NCBI GenBank assembly: GCA_030220185.1
Contig: JASPKZ010001241.1
Span: forward strand, 1,162,501-1,226,500
Direction: 5' to 3'
DNA length: 64,000 nt
Source: Diploptera punctata
Lineage: Eukaryota; Arthropoda; Insecta; Blattodea; Blaberidae
Shown here: piece by piece, positions 21,992-32,782 of the stretch
How the letters are laid out: the number at the start of each line of letters is the position of its first letter
How positions within the stretch are numbered: position 1 is the stretch's first letter
Notes under the pieces: generated by a model
What the model was told of the DNA's origin: nothing
Seen by the model: only the letters and a program-made list of their open reading frames with translations
Databases searched by the model: none
Made by a program: the position numbers and the translations under genes

Positions 21992-22061
<70 letters not shown>
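21985..22061. repeat. (AAT/ATT)n microsatellite
   Basis: AAT units turn into about 18 ATT units. Longest simple triplet tract in the window. Confidence 0.9.
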
Positions 22062-22062
<1 letters not shown>

Positions 22063-22084
22063 TATATAAGGTATAATAAGTTAA

Positions 22085-22325
22085 ATTGGTATAGCATGTA
22101 CGATGAATGAAACAAGAAAGGTTAACCAGAAAAACATTGGAATGATGTCCACCTCGAAGAATAAAAAAGGAAGACCTCGAAACTCACGGATGCAAGAAAC
22201 AACTATAATGAGAAAAAGAGTACTGGAGGTCATGGGGTGGATGCAAAGGGACTAGTAGTGAAGGAAAATAAACCTTTAAGCGCAGAAAGATATGTAAACA
22301 TTAAAAATCTGTAAATAAATAAATT
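22085..22325 (+). pseudogene. LINE 3' end, copy 2
   Basis: Contains aaaggaagacctcgaaactc (KGRPRNS), then the same gaggaga/aaaataaacctttaagcgca and aacattaaaaatctgtaaat end as the 20405-20620 copy. Frames are broken. Confidence 0.7.
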
Positions 22326-24245
22326 ATCATTAATAATAATCGAATTGGTATCAGCGATATATTACTTGGGTGACATATAAAATATATTATTTTTAAATAA
22401 TTTTTTAGAGGTCTTCTCGAAAAACACAAGGATATATGATCCCACCACAATATTAGACAGAAAGCAGTGTTAAATAACTATACTAATTCCGAGCCAAGTT
22501 CTGGATGTACTGCAAAAAAAAACTCACATAAGTTATTACTCCGCCGACTCTCTATTAGGGGAACTGTCGCACTAATTTTGACCGCCATATGACTGAAATA
22601 TGTACGAAAATATCAACGATAGGAACATTTTTCTTAGGCAGCATCTAGTGTTACGCGAAATAAGACTACGTACAGGATAAGATGGTACCAGTATATAGGA
22701 ACTTCCTCCATTTCTTTATTAATTCAAGAAAAAATTACAGTATACTGTATATGGTCCTACATAATCAGATGTGACACTTTTTCCATGATGTCGATAGATT
22801 CCTATATTTACGGGTAAAATTTGTTTACGAACACATTTTATATTTCAAGCTGACTCACTTGTAAACTCTGCAATTATTTGCATCACATCCAGAATGAATA
22901 ATGTGGAATATTTTTCAGTATACAATTTGAAAACATATAATTTGATTCTCTCCCCTTTTCAAATTCTTTCCTCTCTAATATTTTACAAATTCAACAGAAC
23001 TTGCCATTTTGAAACAAATGAAATTCCAACGTATTCTGCTGTTATGAATACATAGTTCTTTGTATAGATTTTTTTATTGTTTTATAGATTATCTTAATTA
23101 TTCGAGCAAAGTCGTTTGAGATGGACTTTAGACATTAAAAGTCTGTTGTCGTTTGAGATGGACTTTAGACATTCAAAGTCTTGTTGAAGCTAACTGTAAA
23201 CATCCCTACATTTAGTTCATTGGAATGTTAGTATGATACAGTTACGGGTAATTCGAGGTCAAAATTGAATATATAACACTTGAGAAGTGATGGGCTCGTG
23301 TCTGTCTGGCTGTGTGTGTACGGCTGGAGGGTAAGTCATTGACCATTTTTCTTAATATGTGACAGGGATCTTTTTGAAAAAGAATCAATTACCTTAACTA
23401 TTCTGATAGAAGTCTAAACAATGTAGACTGTTTTAATACGATATTTTCGCTAAGGGATATAACATTTTAATCATGTAGATTAGGTTAAATTTAAAAATTC
23501 CACAACTCCCTCTTCTCAACCCCCCAAGATAGTACTGTAGTTTAATATAGGTTTAGAATAGATTTAGGGCTAGAGATATTTAGGATTTATAATTATTTAT
23601 ACTTTAGTAATAAAATAGTTAAAAATAAGTCTTCCTTTGGTTATTTCAAAACATGTAAACTGTACATCCTCATACTAACGCTCGGCTAGTTAAACGCTAC
23701 CAGATTTTCCAAGTCCCGAAGGTCCTTTAAGCCTAATAAATCCAGTTGGACTCATAACATCTGCATTGCTGATGTGTAACATTAAAACAACGATTTTTTA
23801 ATCCATGAAAATTGTATTATATATTTTAAGAATCTCCTATATAACTCCTGTAACTTATTTATACATATGCTAGATAATACAAATTACACTTTTTTAATTC
23901 TTTATTTCGAGTGATAGAGAATTAAGAACATTTTCGTGCATGCTTAAAAGTAAAATGAAAAGGTAATGAAAATGCAGTCATACATATTGTTTCTTTATAT
24001 TACAACTAAAAGTTATCTCGGAAATATAGTAATTTATTGGTACTACGGAACACGAAGATTTGCCAGCGCGAATGCAATGTTAGAAATAATCCAAAATTTC
24101 CTTAACCAAATGTCTGCATAACAGAAAGCATTATATGAAAATATATAGTATTTTATACTTAAAGTATTTTTTCACAATAAATTAATGTTTATATATTATG
24201 TTAAAATAATGCAAACCAAATATACCCTGAACATTACGGTCATAA
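22326..24245. other. Long interval, mostly unassigned
   Basis: Nearly 2 kb without recognisable coding or SINE signal, apart from a short tandem duplication at 23112-23186. This is one of the better candidates for non-repetitive background sequence. Confidence 0.45.
23112..23186. repeat. Two tandem ~37-bp units
   Basis: gtcgtttgagatggacttta begins each unit (23112 and about 23149). The units differ by one substitution and a T insertion, so the duplication is recent. Confidence 0.9.
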
Positions 24246-24568
24246 TCTTATATATATATAAATTAATGTTTGTTTGTATATTTGTTTATTTGTTTGTATT
24301 TTGCGCGGCCATACCGTTGATCCGATTGTGATGGGGGTTTTTGCAAAATGATCAGGAGATTCCTGGGATGAACTTAGGCTACACGAGAGTTGTGATACTC
24401 AACTCCTACACCCTTAAAAATCGCCCTTTGTAGTGGAAAACATGAAAAAAGTGGCTCTTTGGACTCTTAAATGGCTTACGCTGCCTAAACCATAAGAAAT
24501 ATACACAAAATTAATGTACACAGAGTTGAATATCTCAAAAAGCTCTACAAAAAAGTCCGCGACAGCAT

Positions 24569-24691
24569 ATCTTTATCTCTTACGGATAACTCACAAAAAC
24601 CATTTTTGTCTTTCATTGATACCAAGAGTCCCTTATCTCTTACGGATAACTCACAATAACCATTTATGTCTTTCATCGATACCAAGAGTCT
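24569..24691. repeat. Two tandem ~61-bp units in the Helitron
   Basis: cttacggataactcacaa and ctttcattgataccaagagt occur twice in tandem (starts near 24570 and 24631). The Helitron at 5061 has this segment once. Confidence 0.88.
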
Positions 24692-24810
24692 CGCGCCGTA
24701 GCCGAGTGATTAAGGCAAGAAGTCTTGGCGCAGAACTACGGGACTTACGCTGGTTCGAGTCTCTACGGGGAAGAAATTTTTCTCATGGAATATCGGCCAG
24801 TATGGGTCAG
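24688..24810 (+). mobile_element. SINE-A fragment (head only)
   Basis: The tRNA-like head CTCGCGCCGTAGCCGAGTGA through the cggccagtatgg segment; the rest of the body is missing. It sits right after the tandem units in the Helitron. Confidence 0.8.
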
Positions 24811-25321
24811 GAGTGAAATATAGCTGGGAAAAAAACTGTTTTGACTCACTCTCATCAATTTATTTTTTTTTCACTCTAATATAATTGTTATATGACGGTT
24901 CTTAACTTATCTGTAAAGGAGGGTACAATTATAATGTTCATGACTATGTGACGTCATCATTCATACTTCTTGAGCCACAACAGAAGGCTGTAAGAGGTTT
25001 TCTTGCGAACTTATTTAATAATATCTAATTACGTCATAATTTCTGAATTGTATGGTAAAAAAGTAACATATTTTTATCGTCCGCCCATGACATGAGAATT
25101 GAACGTTCGGGCAGGACAACGTCTGCCGGGTACGCTAGTATATTTATAAAATGTGTGGAGAAGTATTAACTTATAAAATAGTAGGTTCAAATACTAAACA
25201 CGTGAGACTATTTAACTTATGACTCAAATGGTAGTCAATGACTAATCACATTTCAATGTTTTTATTATTGATTTCGTACATCTCAATGATGGATAAATCA
25301 TATTTGAAGAGAAAAATTATA

Positions 25322-25395
25322 CGCTCAGATCGGGACTTGAACCCGGGACCCTTGGTTCTCTAGACCAAGTGCTCTACCAACTGAGCTACCTGAGC
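25322..25395 (-). tRNA. tRNA-like gene, array unit 1
   Basis: Minus strand: GCTCAGG acceptor strand, TA, D arm GCTC-AGTTGGTA-GAGC, T arm CCGGG-TTCAAGT-CCCGA and 3' strand TCTGAGC-G all fold. The anticodon arm is CTTGGT-CTAGAGA-ACCAAG, a 6-bp stem with a 7-nt loop. That makes the arm 19 nt long instead of the usual 17. Read that way the anticodon would be AGA, but no long variable arm of tRNA-Ser is present. Box A and box B are intact, so RNA polymerase III could transcribe it. A working tRNA is unlikely. Confidence 0.5.
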
Positions 25396-25613
25396 AAGTA
25401 CCGATCTAAACGCAAATCCTTCTCTATATACATTGTAATTCCCGTCCACCAAATGCTATGAAGCCATGCTTCTACTTGCAAATGGCAGCTCCTTTATTAA
25501 GAAGACATATTTGGGAACTATACATTACAGCCAGTACGGCTTTTTCCATGTTTTTATTATTGATTTCGTACATCTCAATGATGGATAAATCATATTTGAA
25601 GAGAAAAATTATA

Positions 25614-25687
25614 CGCACAGATCGGGACTTGAACCCGGGACCCTTGGTTCTCTAGACCAAGTGCTCTACCAACTGAGCTACCTGAGC
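25614..25687 (-). tRNA. tRNA-like gene, array unit 2
   Basis: Identical to unit 1 except for one T-to-A change in the 3' acceptor strand (plus-strand CGCACAG), which breaks one acceptor pair. Confidence 0.45.
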
Positions 25688-25905
25688 AAGTACCGATCTA
25701 AACGCAAATCCCTCTCTATATACATTGTAATTCCCGTCCACCAAATGCTATGAAGCCATGCTTCTACTTGCAAATGGCAGCTCCTTTATTAAGAAGACAT
25801 ATTTGGGAACTATACATTACAGCCAGTACGGATTTTTCCATGTTTTTATTATTGATTTCGTACATCTCAATGATGGATAAATCATATTTGAAGAGAAAAA
25901 TTATA

Positions 25906-25979
25906 CGCTCAGACCGGGACTTGAACCCGGGACCCTTGGTTCTCTAGACCAAGTGCTCTACCAACTGAGCTACCTGAGC
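25906..25979 (-). tRNA. tRNA-like gene, array unit 3
   Basis: Same as unit 1 with one A/G substitution next to the T stem (plus-strand GACCGGG for GATCGGG). All arms fold. Confidence 0.48.
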
Positions 25980-26142
25980 AAGTACCGATCTAAACGCAAA
26001 TCCTTCTCTATATACATTGTAATTCCCGTCCACCATTGGAGCATAGGAGCTGCCATTTGCAAGTAGAAGCATGGCTTCATAGCATTTGGTGGACGGGTAT
26101 TACAATGTATATAGAGAAGGATTTGCGTTTAGATCGGTACTT

Positions 26143-26216
26143 GCTCAGGTAGCTCAGTTGGTAGAGCACTTGGTCTAGAGAACCAAGGGTCCCGGGTTCA
26201 AGTCCCAGTCTGAGCG
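26143..26216 (+). tRNA. tRNA-like gene, inverted array unit 4
   Basis: Opposite orientation to units 1-3. Same D, anticodon and T arms; the 3' side reads CCCAGTCTGAGCG, with one change from unit 1. It closes the array at the right TSD. Confidence 0.5.
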
Positions 26217-26584
26217 TATAATTTTTCTCTTCAAATAACATTTCAATGAATTTTGTTACACAACCAAATAGAGTCGTGTTTCATCTAGCTCTTTATCAGC
26301 TCCTGCTTTTGTAATACAGCTCCTCTTTTAGTATTCTGAACAGATCAGAGCATTATTTTACTCCAACATTTAGTGTAGGAGGGGGGGCCTTTTCACATCA
26401 GTAAACACATATATATCCCTGCTCTTGAAACGTAAGAGCTTTGATATTCTACTAACCCAAGGACCTCATTACGTATCTGGGGAATAGCGTTTTAGACACT
26501 ATAAAGAACAATAATACTTCATTATTATTGTTATTATTTTTTTATTAAGTAATTTCTCTATATTATAGTAGTTATCCTTCACCC

Positions 26585-26789
26585 CAAATATATTTTTCTC
26601 TACCACAGATTGAATCCTCAGCATCTTCTTCTTTCAGGTATCTCCTGATCATGTTTTTTTTCACTTCATCCGTCCACTGTACCCTGGGATTACCCCTCCC
26701 TCTTCCTTATCCATTCCAATCCAGCATCATTCTTGGAATTCTATTATCCTCTATGCTCTTCACATGTCCAAACCATTATTGTCATTATT

Positions 26790-26790
<1 letters not shown>
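26585..26790 (-). pseudogene. LINE 3' fragment
   Basis: Minus-strand translation gives WFGHVKSIEDNRIPRMMLDW, then GRGRGNPRVQWTDEV and KEEDAEDS. This is the usual W.GH(VR)...GRPR..W..(DG)V end of many LINEs. It abuts an (ATT)n tract, which is read as the start of its context rather than its tail. Confidence 0.7.

Positions 26791-26791
<1 letters not shown>

Positions 26792-26835
<44 letters not shown>
26792..26835. repeat. (ATT)n microsatellite
   Basis: About 14 ATT units. Confidence 0.9.
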
Positions 26836-26836
<1 letters not shown>

Positions 26837-27636
26837 ACGCATTATTAATGGAAACAACGGTATGTTTTCGATAGATGTCAGAAAGCATGAGATAAATGTA
26901 AACTTTATCTGCCATCCGTAATATTAGAATGTTGTAATTATAGCATTATTAATGTCAAATGAGAATTGAAATTGTTTGAATTGAGTTATAGAGTTCCAAT
27001 GGGAAAAAGTTGGAGAAGAAATAATGATGTCAGAAAAATGAAGAAAAAGATACAAATGTAATGCGGTATTTAAACCACAAAGGAGATGGTGACTGAAGTG
27101 GTATGAGAAGACTGCATTCAATATCGATCTCATTCTGCAACTAACAGTACTCCATCTTGATAACTAAATGTTTAAAACTTTAAATTTTAAAAACTATTTT
27201 ATAGTCATTTTATTATTCTTTAATTAAAGATAACATATGGAATCATTACATAATCATGCCTTGGTATCATGTATACTTGATATGAATGGAAATTTCAGAT
27301 TCCTGATTTTACTTCAAATAGTATTATGTACTCTGAATCTGTCCATGCTTGAATTTAAGATAAAAATTCCAGGAGGTATTTAATTCAACGGAAATATTGT
27401 GAATACTTCAATTAATTACAATTCTTCTCTTCTTTGATGAATAAATAATTCATACAAAGAATGTAGAAGTCAATTTACCTCATTTTATTTTTATATAAGG
27501 TAAGAAAGAATCCAACTGAGATGAAGAAAACGTGTCGTGAAAAATTTTAGATTTAGAAACACACGCCCTCTCATCGCATTTGGTATTATAGCATAGGCCG
27601 AAAATGAGTATTGTTAAAGCATGTACACAAACAAAC
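26836..27636. other. Unassigned interval
   Basis: 800 bp with no recognised repeat or coding frame. A candidate for background sequence. Confidence 0.4.
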
Positions 27637-27647
27637 ATATAAAACAT

Positions 27648-27984
27648 CCATCCATAGTAATTCTGCCCGTAGGCAGGTCCTTCACTGCAATCATAGCATT
27701 TTCATGCTATGCTTGCAGCTTTACTAGGGAATTGAGTGGGTGTGGTAGCTTCCCGTTGCTTTCCACACCGGTGAAAGATGATAGTGGTGATGATGATAAG
27801 GATGATGATGATGGCCATGTGATTTCGAGGACCGTTTGGGCCTTAAAGGTTTCCTGACATTTGTCTTACAGGTGAGGAAAAACCCCGATAAAAACCTCAC
27901 CCAGAAAAACTGCCCCGACCGGGGATCGAACGCGGGCCCGCTGCGTGACAAGGCAGCACCTACCTCGAGACCACAGCGGTGGAC
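27648..27984 (-). mobile_element. SINE-B, full length with 11-bp TSD
   Basis: Minus strand from GTCCACCGCTGTGGTCTCGA to the family 3' end. Three bases (cgc before tacctc) are missing from the anticodon-stem region. Perfect TSD atataaaacat at 27637-27647 and 27985-27995. Little diverged from the consensus of the other copies, so it is relatively young. Confidence 0.92.
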
Positions 27985-28131
27985 ATATAAAACATGTGTA
28001 AATATTAAGTTTGTTTTGTTTGTAATGTACATAAAATACAATAAAATCCGTAATTTATATACATTTTAATCTTTACAATATAGTAATGCATATAGGAGCA
28101 ATTACGGCCACAGATATAAGACAGACTGTAA

Positions 28132-28436
28132 AAAAAAAAGTAAAGTGATACCACTAAAGGTTTGAGGAGGCTCTTGGGGTAGTAGGAGGTTCCCATTTTT
28201 TCTGGACAATCGGCACTTGATGTCAGCTGGATTGTCAGTCCTGCGTGATGGTCGCCTTTACCCCCAGAACAAGGGTCTGATACTCATTTCCGTTAGAGGT
28301 TGAGTCGACCCCCAAGGCCATAGTGCCGCCAGAAGATTTGGGTCTGTTTATAAATCCTGACCCCCACCGGGACTCGAACCCTCGACCTTCTGACTTATAG
28401 CGCAGTGTCTTAAACACTTTGCTACGGCGTGCCCCC
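28132..28436 (-). mobile_element. SINE-D, full length with 14-bp TSD
   Basis: Minus strand: head GGGGCACGCCGTAGCAAAGT, box B GGGTTCGAGTCCCGG, a body with gggggtcgactcaacctcta, and a 3' A-rich end (T10 on the plus strand side at 28132). Perfect TSD aagacagactgtaa at 28118-28131 and 28437-28450. It relates to the older 2407-2708 copy. Confidence 0.9.
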
Positions 28437-28644
28437 AAGACAGACTGTAAGGATGTCGTTTTAGTTGAACTCGAAATTTAAAAAAATAGTGAGATAAGTG
28501 TAGATGGAATATGGAACTATCCATTAAACTCATAAAAGTATAAGATATATTAATACGCGAAGAAAAAATGTTGTCCCTTTTTAAGCACATTGCGCGCATG
28601 GAGGAGTGTAATATTTGGCATAATTAAAAAATTAATGTACAATA

Positions 28645-28935
28645 GTCCACCGCTGTGGTCTCGAGGTAGCGTGCTGCCTTGTCACGCAGCGGGCCCGGGT
28701 TTGATTCCCGGTCGGGACAGGCTCCTGGGTGAGGTTTTTTCGGGATTTTCCTTACCTGTAAAACAAATGTCAGGAAGCTTAGGGCCCAATGGTCTCCGAA
28801 AATCATCCGGCCATCATCATCATCCTTCACCGGTGTGGACAGCACAATTCCTCAGTAAAACTGAAAACATAGCATAAAAATGCAATGATTGCAGTAAAAG
28901 ACCTGCCCTCGGGCAGAATTACTATGGATGGATGG
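28645..28935 (+). mobile_element. SINE-B, full length with 11-bp TSD
   Basis: Plus strand, starting GTCCACCGCTGTGGTCTCGA, with an intact CTTGTCACGCAG loop and GGGTTTGATTCCCGG, ending ggatggatgg. Perfect TSD aatgtacaata at 28634-28644 and 28936-28946. Slightly shorter than other copies because the CAT-repeat stretch is reduced. Confidence 0.92.
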
Positions 28936-28946
28936 AATGTACAATA

Positions 28947-29667
28947 TGCGTTACAATCGAAGTAAGTTAACAAAATAAAATAAATTGTATTACTCATTCG
29001 TTTGTGTACTCATGCATTTGTTTACGTTCATATTGTGAAAGTGCATTGTTGCAGAAAGAAAATTGTGCAGCAGAAATGTGAATTGACCTACTCTCGCGAG
29101 TTTATTATTAGTGGTTTAAAAAATAGGGAGTGCATTTCATTATTTAAAATTAAATTAAGCACTGTCTAATTTTGATTTCAGTAATTTCATTACATTCTTC
29201 TATATTTACATATTTGCATCTACTTCCATTATGCCTCGACATAGAATATTGACGGGTCGGAGTGAGAGACAAAGAAGAAGGGAGACATAATAATAGGCTA
29301 AATAGAAATTTAAATAGTATAAATAGTATACAAATGTCAAATGACGCCTTATTATTTTTTAAATATGGCTTAGCCAAGCTATACCACATACGAGTATTTC
29401 CTATCGTTCGTACTTTTTAAAAATAAAATTAGACAATTTGTTCATAATCACGTATTTGTGACAAACTTAAAAGTTTAATGAATTCAGGTCGAATTTGGAC
29501 AGTTGGGTGACCACTGGTTAATTTATTAATATCTATGTGGTGGAGTATTTTATCCTTTTCTGTCTCCTTACATTAACTCCTCTCTCTGCAACACTTTACG
29601 TGCCTCACTCCACACAGCCCTCACAGAAAACTTTAACTGTTGCAAAATAATTTCAACTATGTATCAC
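28947..29667. other. Unassigned interval
   Basis: No recognisable element, only a short minus-strand frame. Confidence 0.4.
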
Positions 29668-29832
29668 TATGGATGAGATGAGGTGGGAGAATAACATTAA
29701 CCATGATTTGATAGAAGTAGATAACACAGGGGATGATTGGAAAACATTAGCTCAGGATAGGGATGCATAGAGAGCTTATGTCCGTGCGGCGATGAACCTA
29801 GGGGTTCGATAGTGCCGGTGAGTTAGTTAGTA
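29668..29832 (+). pseudogene. LINE-S 3' end, copy 3 (shortest)
   Basis: Only the last ~165 bp of the family: gagatgaggtgggagaataa, then gattggaaaacattagctca and the ggttcgatagtgccggtgag tail with ttagttag. Confidence 0.82.
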
Positions 29833-29834
29833 TC

Positions 29835-29925
29835 ACCATGGATGATTATGATGACCAGATTTTGTTCGGGGATTTTTTGGGCCTTAAGTTTAAAACTCGT
29901 ATATCTTACGGGTGGGAAAAAAAAA
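29835..29925 (-). mobile_element. Possible SINE-B fragment
   Basis: gatgattatgatgaccagat and ttcggggattttttgggcct resemble the mid-body of minus-strand SINE-B. Diverged and without head. Confidence 0.45.
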
Positions 29926-30036
29926 TACGCTATATATGAGACAAGAATGTTACCCCTACACGACCGCATTTGTGAGCATACAACTAATAAAAAACAACAG
30001 AATAATAGCAATTCATTATCTTAAAATAGTTTTCCC

Positions 30037-30395
30037 CCTGTTCGCCGCTGTGGTCTCGGGGTAGCGTGCTGCCTTGTCACGCAGCGGGCCCGGGTTCGAT
30101 CCCCGGTCGGGACAGTTTTTCTGGGTGAGGTAAGACAAATGTCAGGAAAATTTAAGGCCCAAACGGTCCCCGAAATCATATGGCCATCGCAATCATCATC
30201 ATTCATATTCATCTTAGGTTAAGCTTAGGATTAGAGACTCTCCTGACGCACCATTATCATCATCATCACCCATCATATCATCGGGGCAACGTAACCCCGC
30301 CTTCCAGGCGCCCCAACCTCAGAAGTGGGTCACAAGTACGCCATGCCAGGAGAGAAACCAGGAATGTCGAAAGACAAACCTGGGGCATTTGAAAA
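30037..30395 (+). mobile_element. Chimeric SINE: SINE-B head with a different 3' half
   Basis: The first ~170 bp (30041-30210) are SINE-B: GCCGCTGTGGTCTCGGGGTA, CTTGTCACGCAG, GGGTTCGATCCCCGG and cccaaacggtccccgaaatc. After catcattcatattcatctta the sequence departs from SINE-B and runs for ~185 bp of different, GC-richer sequence (cggggcaacgtaaccccgcc). The whole unit lies within one TSD, aaaatagttttccc, at 30023-30036 and 30396-30409. It therefore inserted as a single transcript and is not two separate insertions. Confidence 0.85.
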
Positions 30396-30629
30396 AAAAT
30401 AGTTTTCCCAACAATGACTTGAAAATCTGCTGTATGGAACTATTAAAATAAAATCCAACACGGCTATACAGTTCTGAACATTGTGTTTGCATTTTAGAAA
30501 TTTTATTATTTAATAGTGAATTATCGCTGATTCTCCATTTTTAATAACAAATAATTGAAACTTTATTTCTGATCCAGAGGTTACAAAATTATATTTCATG
30601 GGATAGTTGACAGATTAACGTTAAATAAT

Positions 30630-32270
30630 TTAAAAAAATAGAATTAGGATCCCCGTGAAAGAGCGGCGGAATAGAAAATTGCCAAGGGTAATGTCACACA
30701 AGCAGAATTCCACCAAGCACACTACCGGAAAAACACAAGATGATACCAACACGTTTCCGCCCATACTCGAAAGCGAGGTTAGAATAGCGATCAAAGAGCT
30801 AAAGTACAGAAAAACCGTATAGGCCTATAAGCCTCATGTCCAACCTATATAAATTATTTTCGAAGGTAATAACAAAAAGGCTCACAAAATCTCTGGACGA
30901 AAACCTGCCCAACGAACAAGCAGGCTTCAGATCAGGTTTTAGTACAGCAGACCACCTTCAGGCAGTAAACCAGATCATTGAGAAGTTCAATGAATTTAAC
31001 CTGTCACTGTACATAGCTTTTGTCGATTACACCGAGGCGTTTGACTCTGTCGAGCATTCAAGTGTACTGCAAGCTCTAGACAAACAAGGAACAGAATCAA
31101 AGTATATCAAAATTCTAGGTAGGCAATTTGTATTCCCAGAGCAAAGGAAAAGTGAAGACGGAACGAGAGGGAGAGTTCTTACGACTAGGCAGAGGAGTTA
31201 AACAATGCGACCCAATTTCACCAAAATTCTTCACAAGCGTACTAGAGGAAATATTCAAGAAGCTTAAATCGGACAATAAATATGGCATCACAATAAATGG
31301 CAGAAGGCTAACCAACCTACGATTTGCGGATGATGTCGCACTATTCGCCAGGTCTCCAAACGAATTGCAACACATGCTAACAGAACCGAACGACCGGAGA
31401 AATCAGGTCGGGCTTGAAATAAACTACAACAAAACAAAAGTAATGACGAACAGGAAGCCAACACCAATCTCGATACATGCAAAAGACATAGAATATGTGG
31501 ATGACTACACTTACCTTGGACAGACTGTCTCACTACACAAGGAACAGAGAAAGAAGTACAAAGGAGGATCACACAATCTTGGAAAGCCTTTTGGGCTCAG
31601 AAATTCATACTTCTAGACAAGTCCCTAAACCGCAGAATAATATTAGAGGCCCTCAACTCATGCGTATTCCCGGTCTTAACATATGGCTGCCAAACCTGGG
31701 CCCCAACAGAGAGACAAAGGAGGAGCATTGAAATCTGCCAAAGGAAGATGGAGAGGAAGATAGTGGGTGTCTCACTCCGGGATAAGATTTCCTACATGGC
31801 GCTACAGAAAATTACAACTTTCAAAGAACATTACTCAAAAAGCCCTCCAAACAAAGTGGACATTGGGTGGTCATGTAACAAGACAACAACAAGGCAGATG
31901 GGCGCGGGAAACCACCATGTGGGACCCCTATATTGGAAGACGAACACGAGGTCGCCCAAGAAGAAGATGGGCAGACACGTTCAAACTGGTGTTGGGAGGA
32001 CATTAGTAAACCACAGCCCGCAACAGGAACAAGGTGGAAACAACTAGCGAACAATCTAAGAATGGATTAAATTCCTAATAAACTGCAGTGAAGTGCACAA
32101 GTGAAAGACTCTATAAACATAATGTTCACGTGAATTAGCTCACCATGTGAACCACTTAAAACTTTAAATTTGAGCCCCCCTCTTGTAGGAGGCCCTAGCC
32201 CTTCATGGGACATAGTGGCTACATTAATTAATTAATTAATTCGTTCATTCATTAATTCATTCATTCAATG
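30630..32270 (+). pseudogene. RTE-like LINE, RT to 3' end, broken
   Basis: Fragments in order: EVRIAIKELKYRK (30770), then a deletion, MSNLYKLFSKVITKRL and AGFRSGFSTADHLQAVNQ, YIAFVDYTEAFDSVEH, and KVKTEREGEFLRLGRGVKQ. Next are LTNLRFADDVALFARS (FADD catalytic box), NKTKVMTN and YVDDYTYLGQTV. The C-terminal part has GRWARETTMWDPYIG and RRTRGRPRRRWADTFK (31767-32006). At least four frameshifts or gaps separate these. The 3' UTR runs to an (ATTA/ATTC)n tail near 32224-32270. The endonuclease half is missing. Motif order and wording fit the RTE/BovB-like group. Confidence 0.88.
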
Positions 32271-32436
32271 TCACAGCAGTTTTCATATTCCCGATACTTC
32301 AAAATCCTAGCGTAGCAAGAGGAGTGATTTCTCTATAGAGACGAAAACTCGCGGAACATTTTAAAAAATACTATTTTGTGAAAGAAAATTTTAATAGTGA
32401 ACATTAATAAAATGGAAATAAATATGTATTTTATAT

Positions 32437-32772
32437 CCATCGATAGTAATTCTACCCAACGGCAGGTCTTTCACTGCAATCATAGCATTTTCATTCTATG
32501 ATTTGCAGTTTTACTAGGGTAAATAGGGGTGGTAACTCCCCGTTGCCTTTTACACCTGTGAAAGATTTTGATAATAATGATAAGAATGAAGATGATGATG
32601 ATGGCCGGATGATTTTCGAGGACCTTTGGGCCCTACTTTTCCTGACATTTGTCTTACAGATGAGAAAAAAAAACCGAAAAATCCTCACCCTAGTGCCTGT
32701 CCGGACCGGGAATCGAACCCGGGCCCTCTGCGTAACAAGGCAGCACGCTACGTCTAGACCACAGCGATGGAC
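32437..32772 (-). mobile_element. SINE-B, full length with 10-bp TSD
   Basis: Minus strand, head GTCCATCGCTGTGGTCTAGA, box B GGGTTCGATTCCCGG. TSD tattttatat at 32427-32436 and 32773-32782. Several substitutions (GTTACGCAG for GTCACGCAG) show moderate age. Confidence 0.9.
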
Positions 32773-32782
32773 TATTTTATAT

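Larger units (their letters stand above)
24246..25138 (+). mobile_element. Non-autonomous Helitron with 3' hairpin
   Basis: Starts TCTTATATATATATAAATTA after A, and ends CTAG before T. A stem-loop (CGGGCAG at 25108-25115 against CTGCCGG at 25122-25130, with one bulge) lies about five bases before CTAG. These are the classic Helitron ends. The internal ccgttgatccgattgtgatg and cttacggataactcacaa segments are shared, inverted, with the Helitron at 5061-6400. It encodes no Rep/helicase. It carries a SINE-A fragment (24688-24810). Confidence 0.78.
25259..26237. mobile_element. tRNA-like array: three tandem 292-bp units plus one inverted unit
   Basis: The units start at 25256, 25548 and 25840 (period exactly 292). 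The third ends near 26035. A fourth, partial unit lies inverted at 26045-26237. Each unit has one tRNA-like gene, a shared ~90-bp left flank (gaagagaaaaattatacgc) and a ~130-bp right flank (ctatgaagccatgcttctac). Unit differences are only a few bases. The whole ~980-bp block is flanked by the direct repeat acatttcaatg at 25248-25258 and 26238-26248. The matching repeat at 57787-57797 shows this site empty. The block therefore behaves as one insertion. Whether it is a new element type or a copied piece of a tRNA cluster cannot be told here. Confidence 0.85.
25205..26395 (-). repeat. Repeat V copy, interrupted by the tRNA-like array
   Basis: The left part (25205-25258) and right part (26238-26395) match, in reverse complement, the continuous sequence around 57660-57850 (gactatttaac, aatcacatttcaatg and agtcgtgtttca). 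Together they form one repeat V fragment into which the array was inserted. The (TA)-free junction at the 57-kb copy shows the unoccupied site. Confidence 0.8.

Noticed and set aside
21350..22061. CRISPR-like regular repeats
   Set aside because: They are plain triplet microsatellites without spacers, and the genome is eukaryotic.
25458..25947. Two identical 65-residue frames suggesting a small gene pair
   Set aside because: They are repeated because they lie in the 292-bp units and run through the tRNA-like gene; no sign of coding selection.
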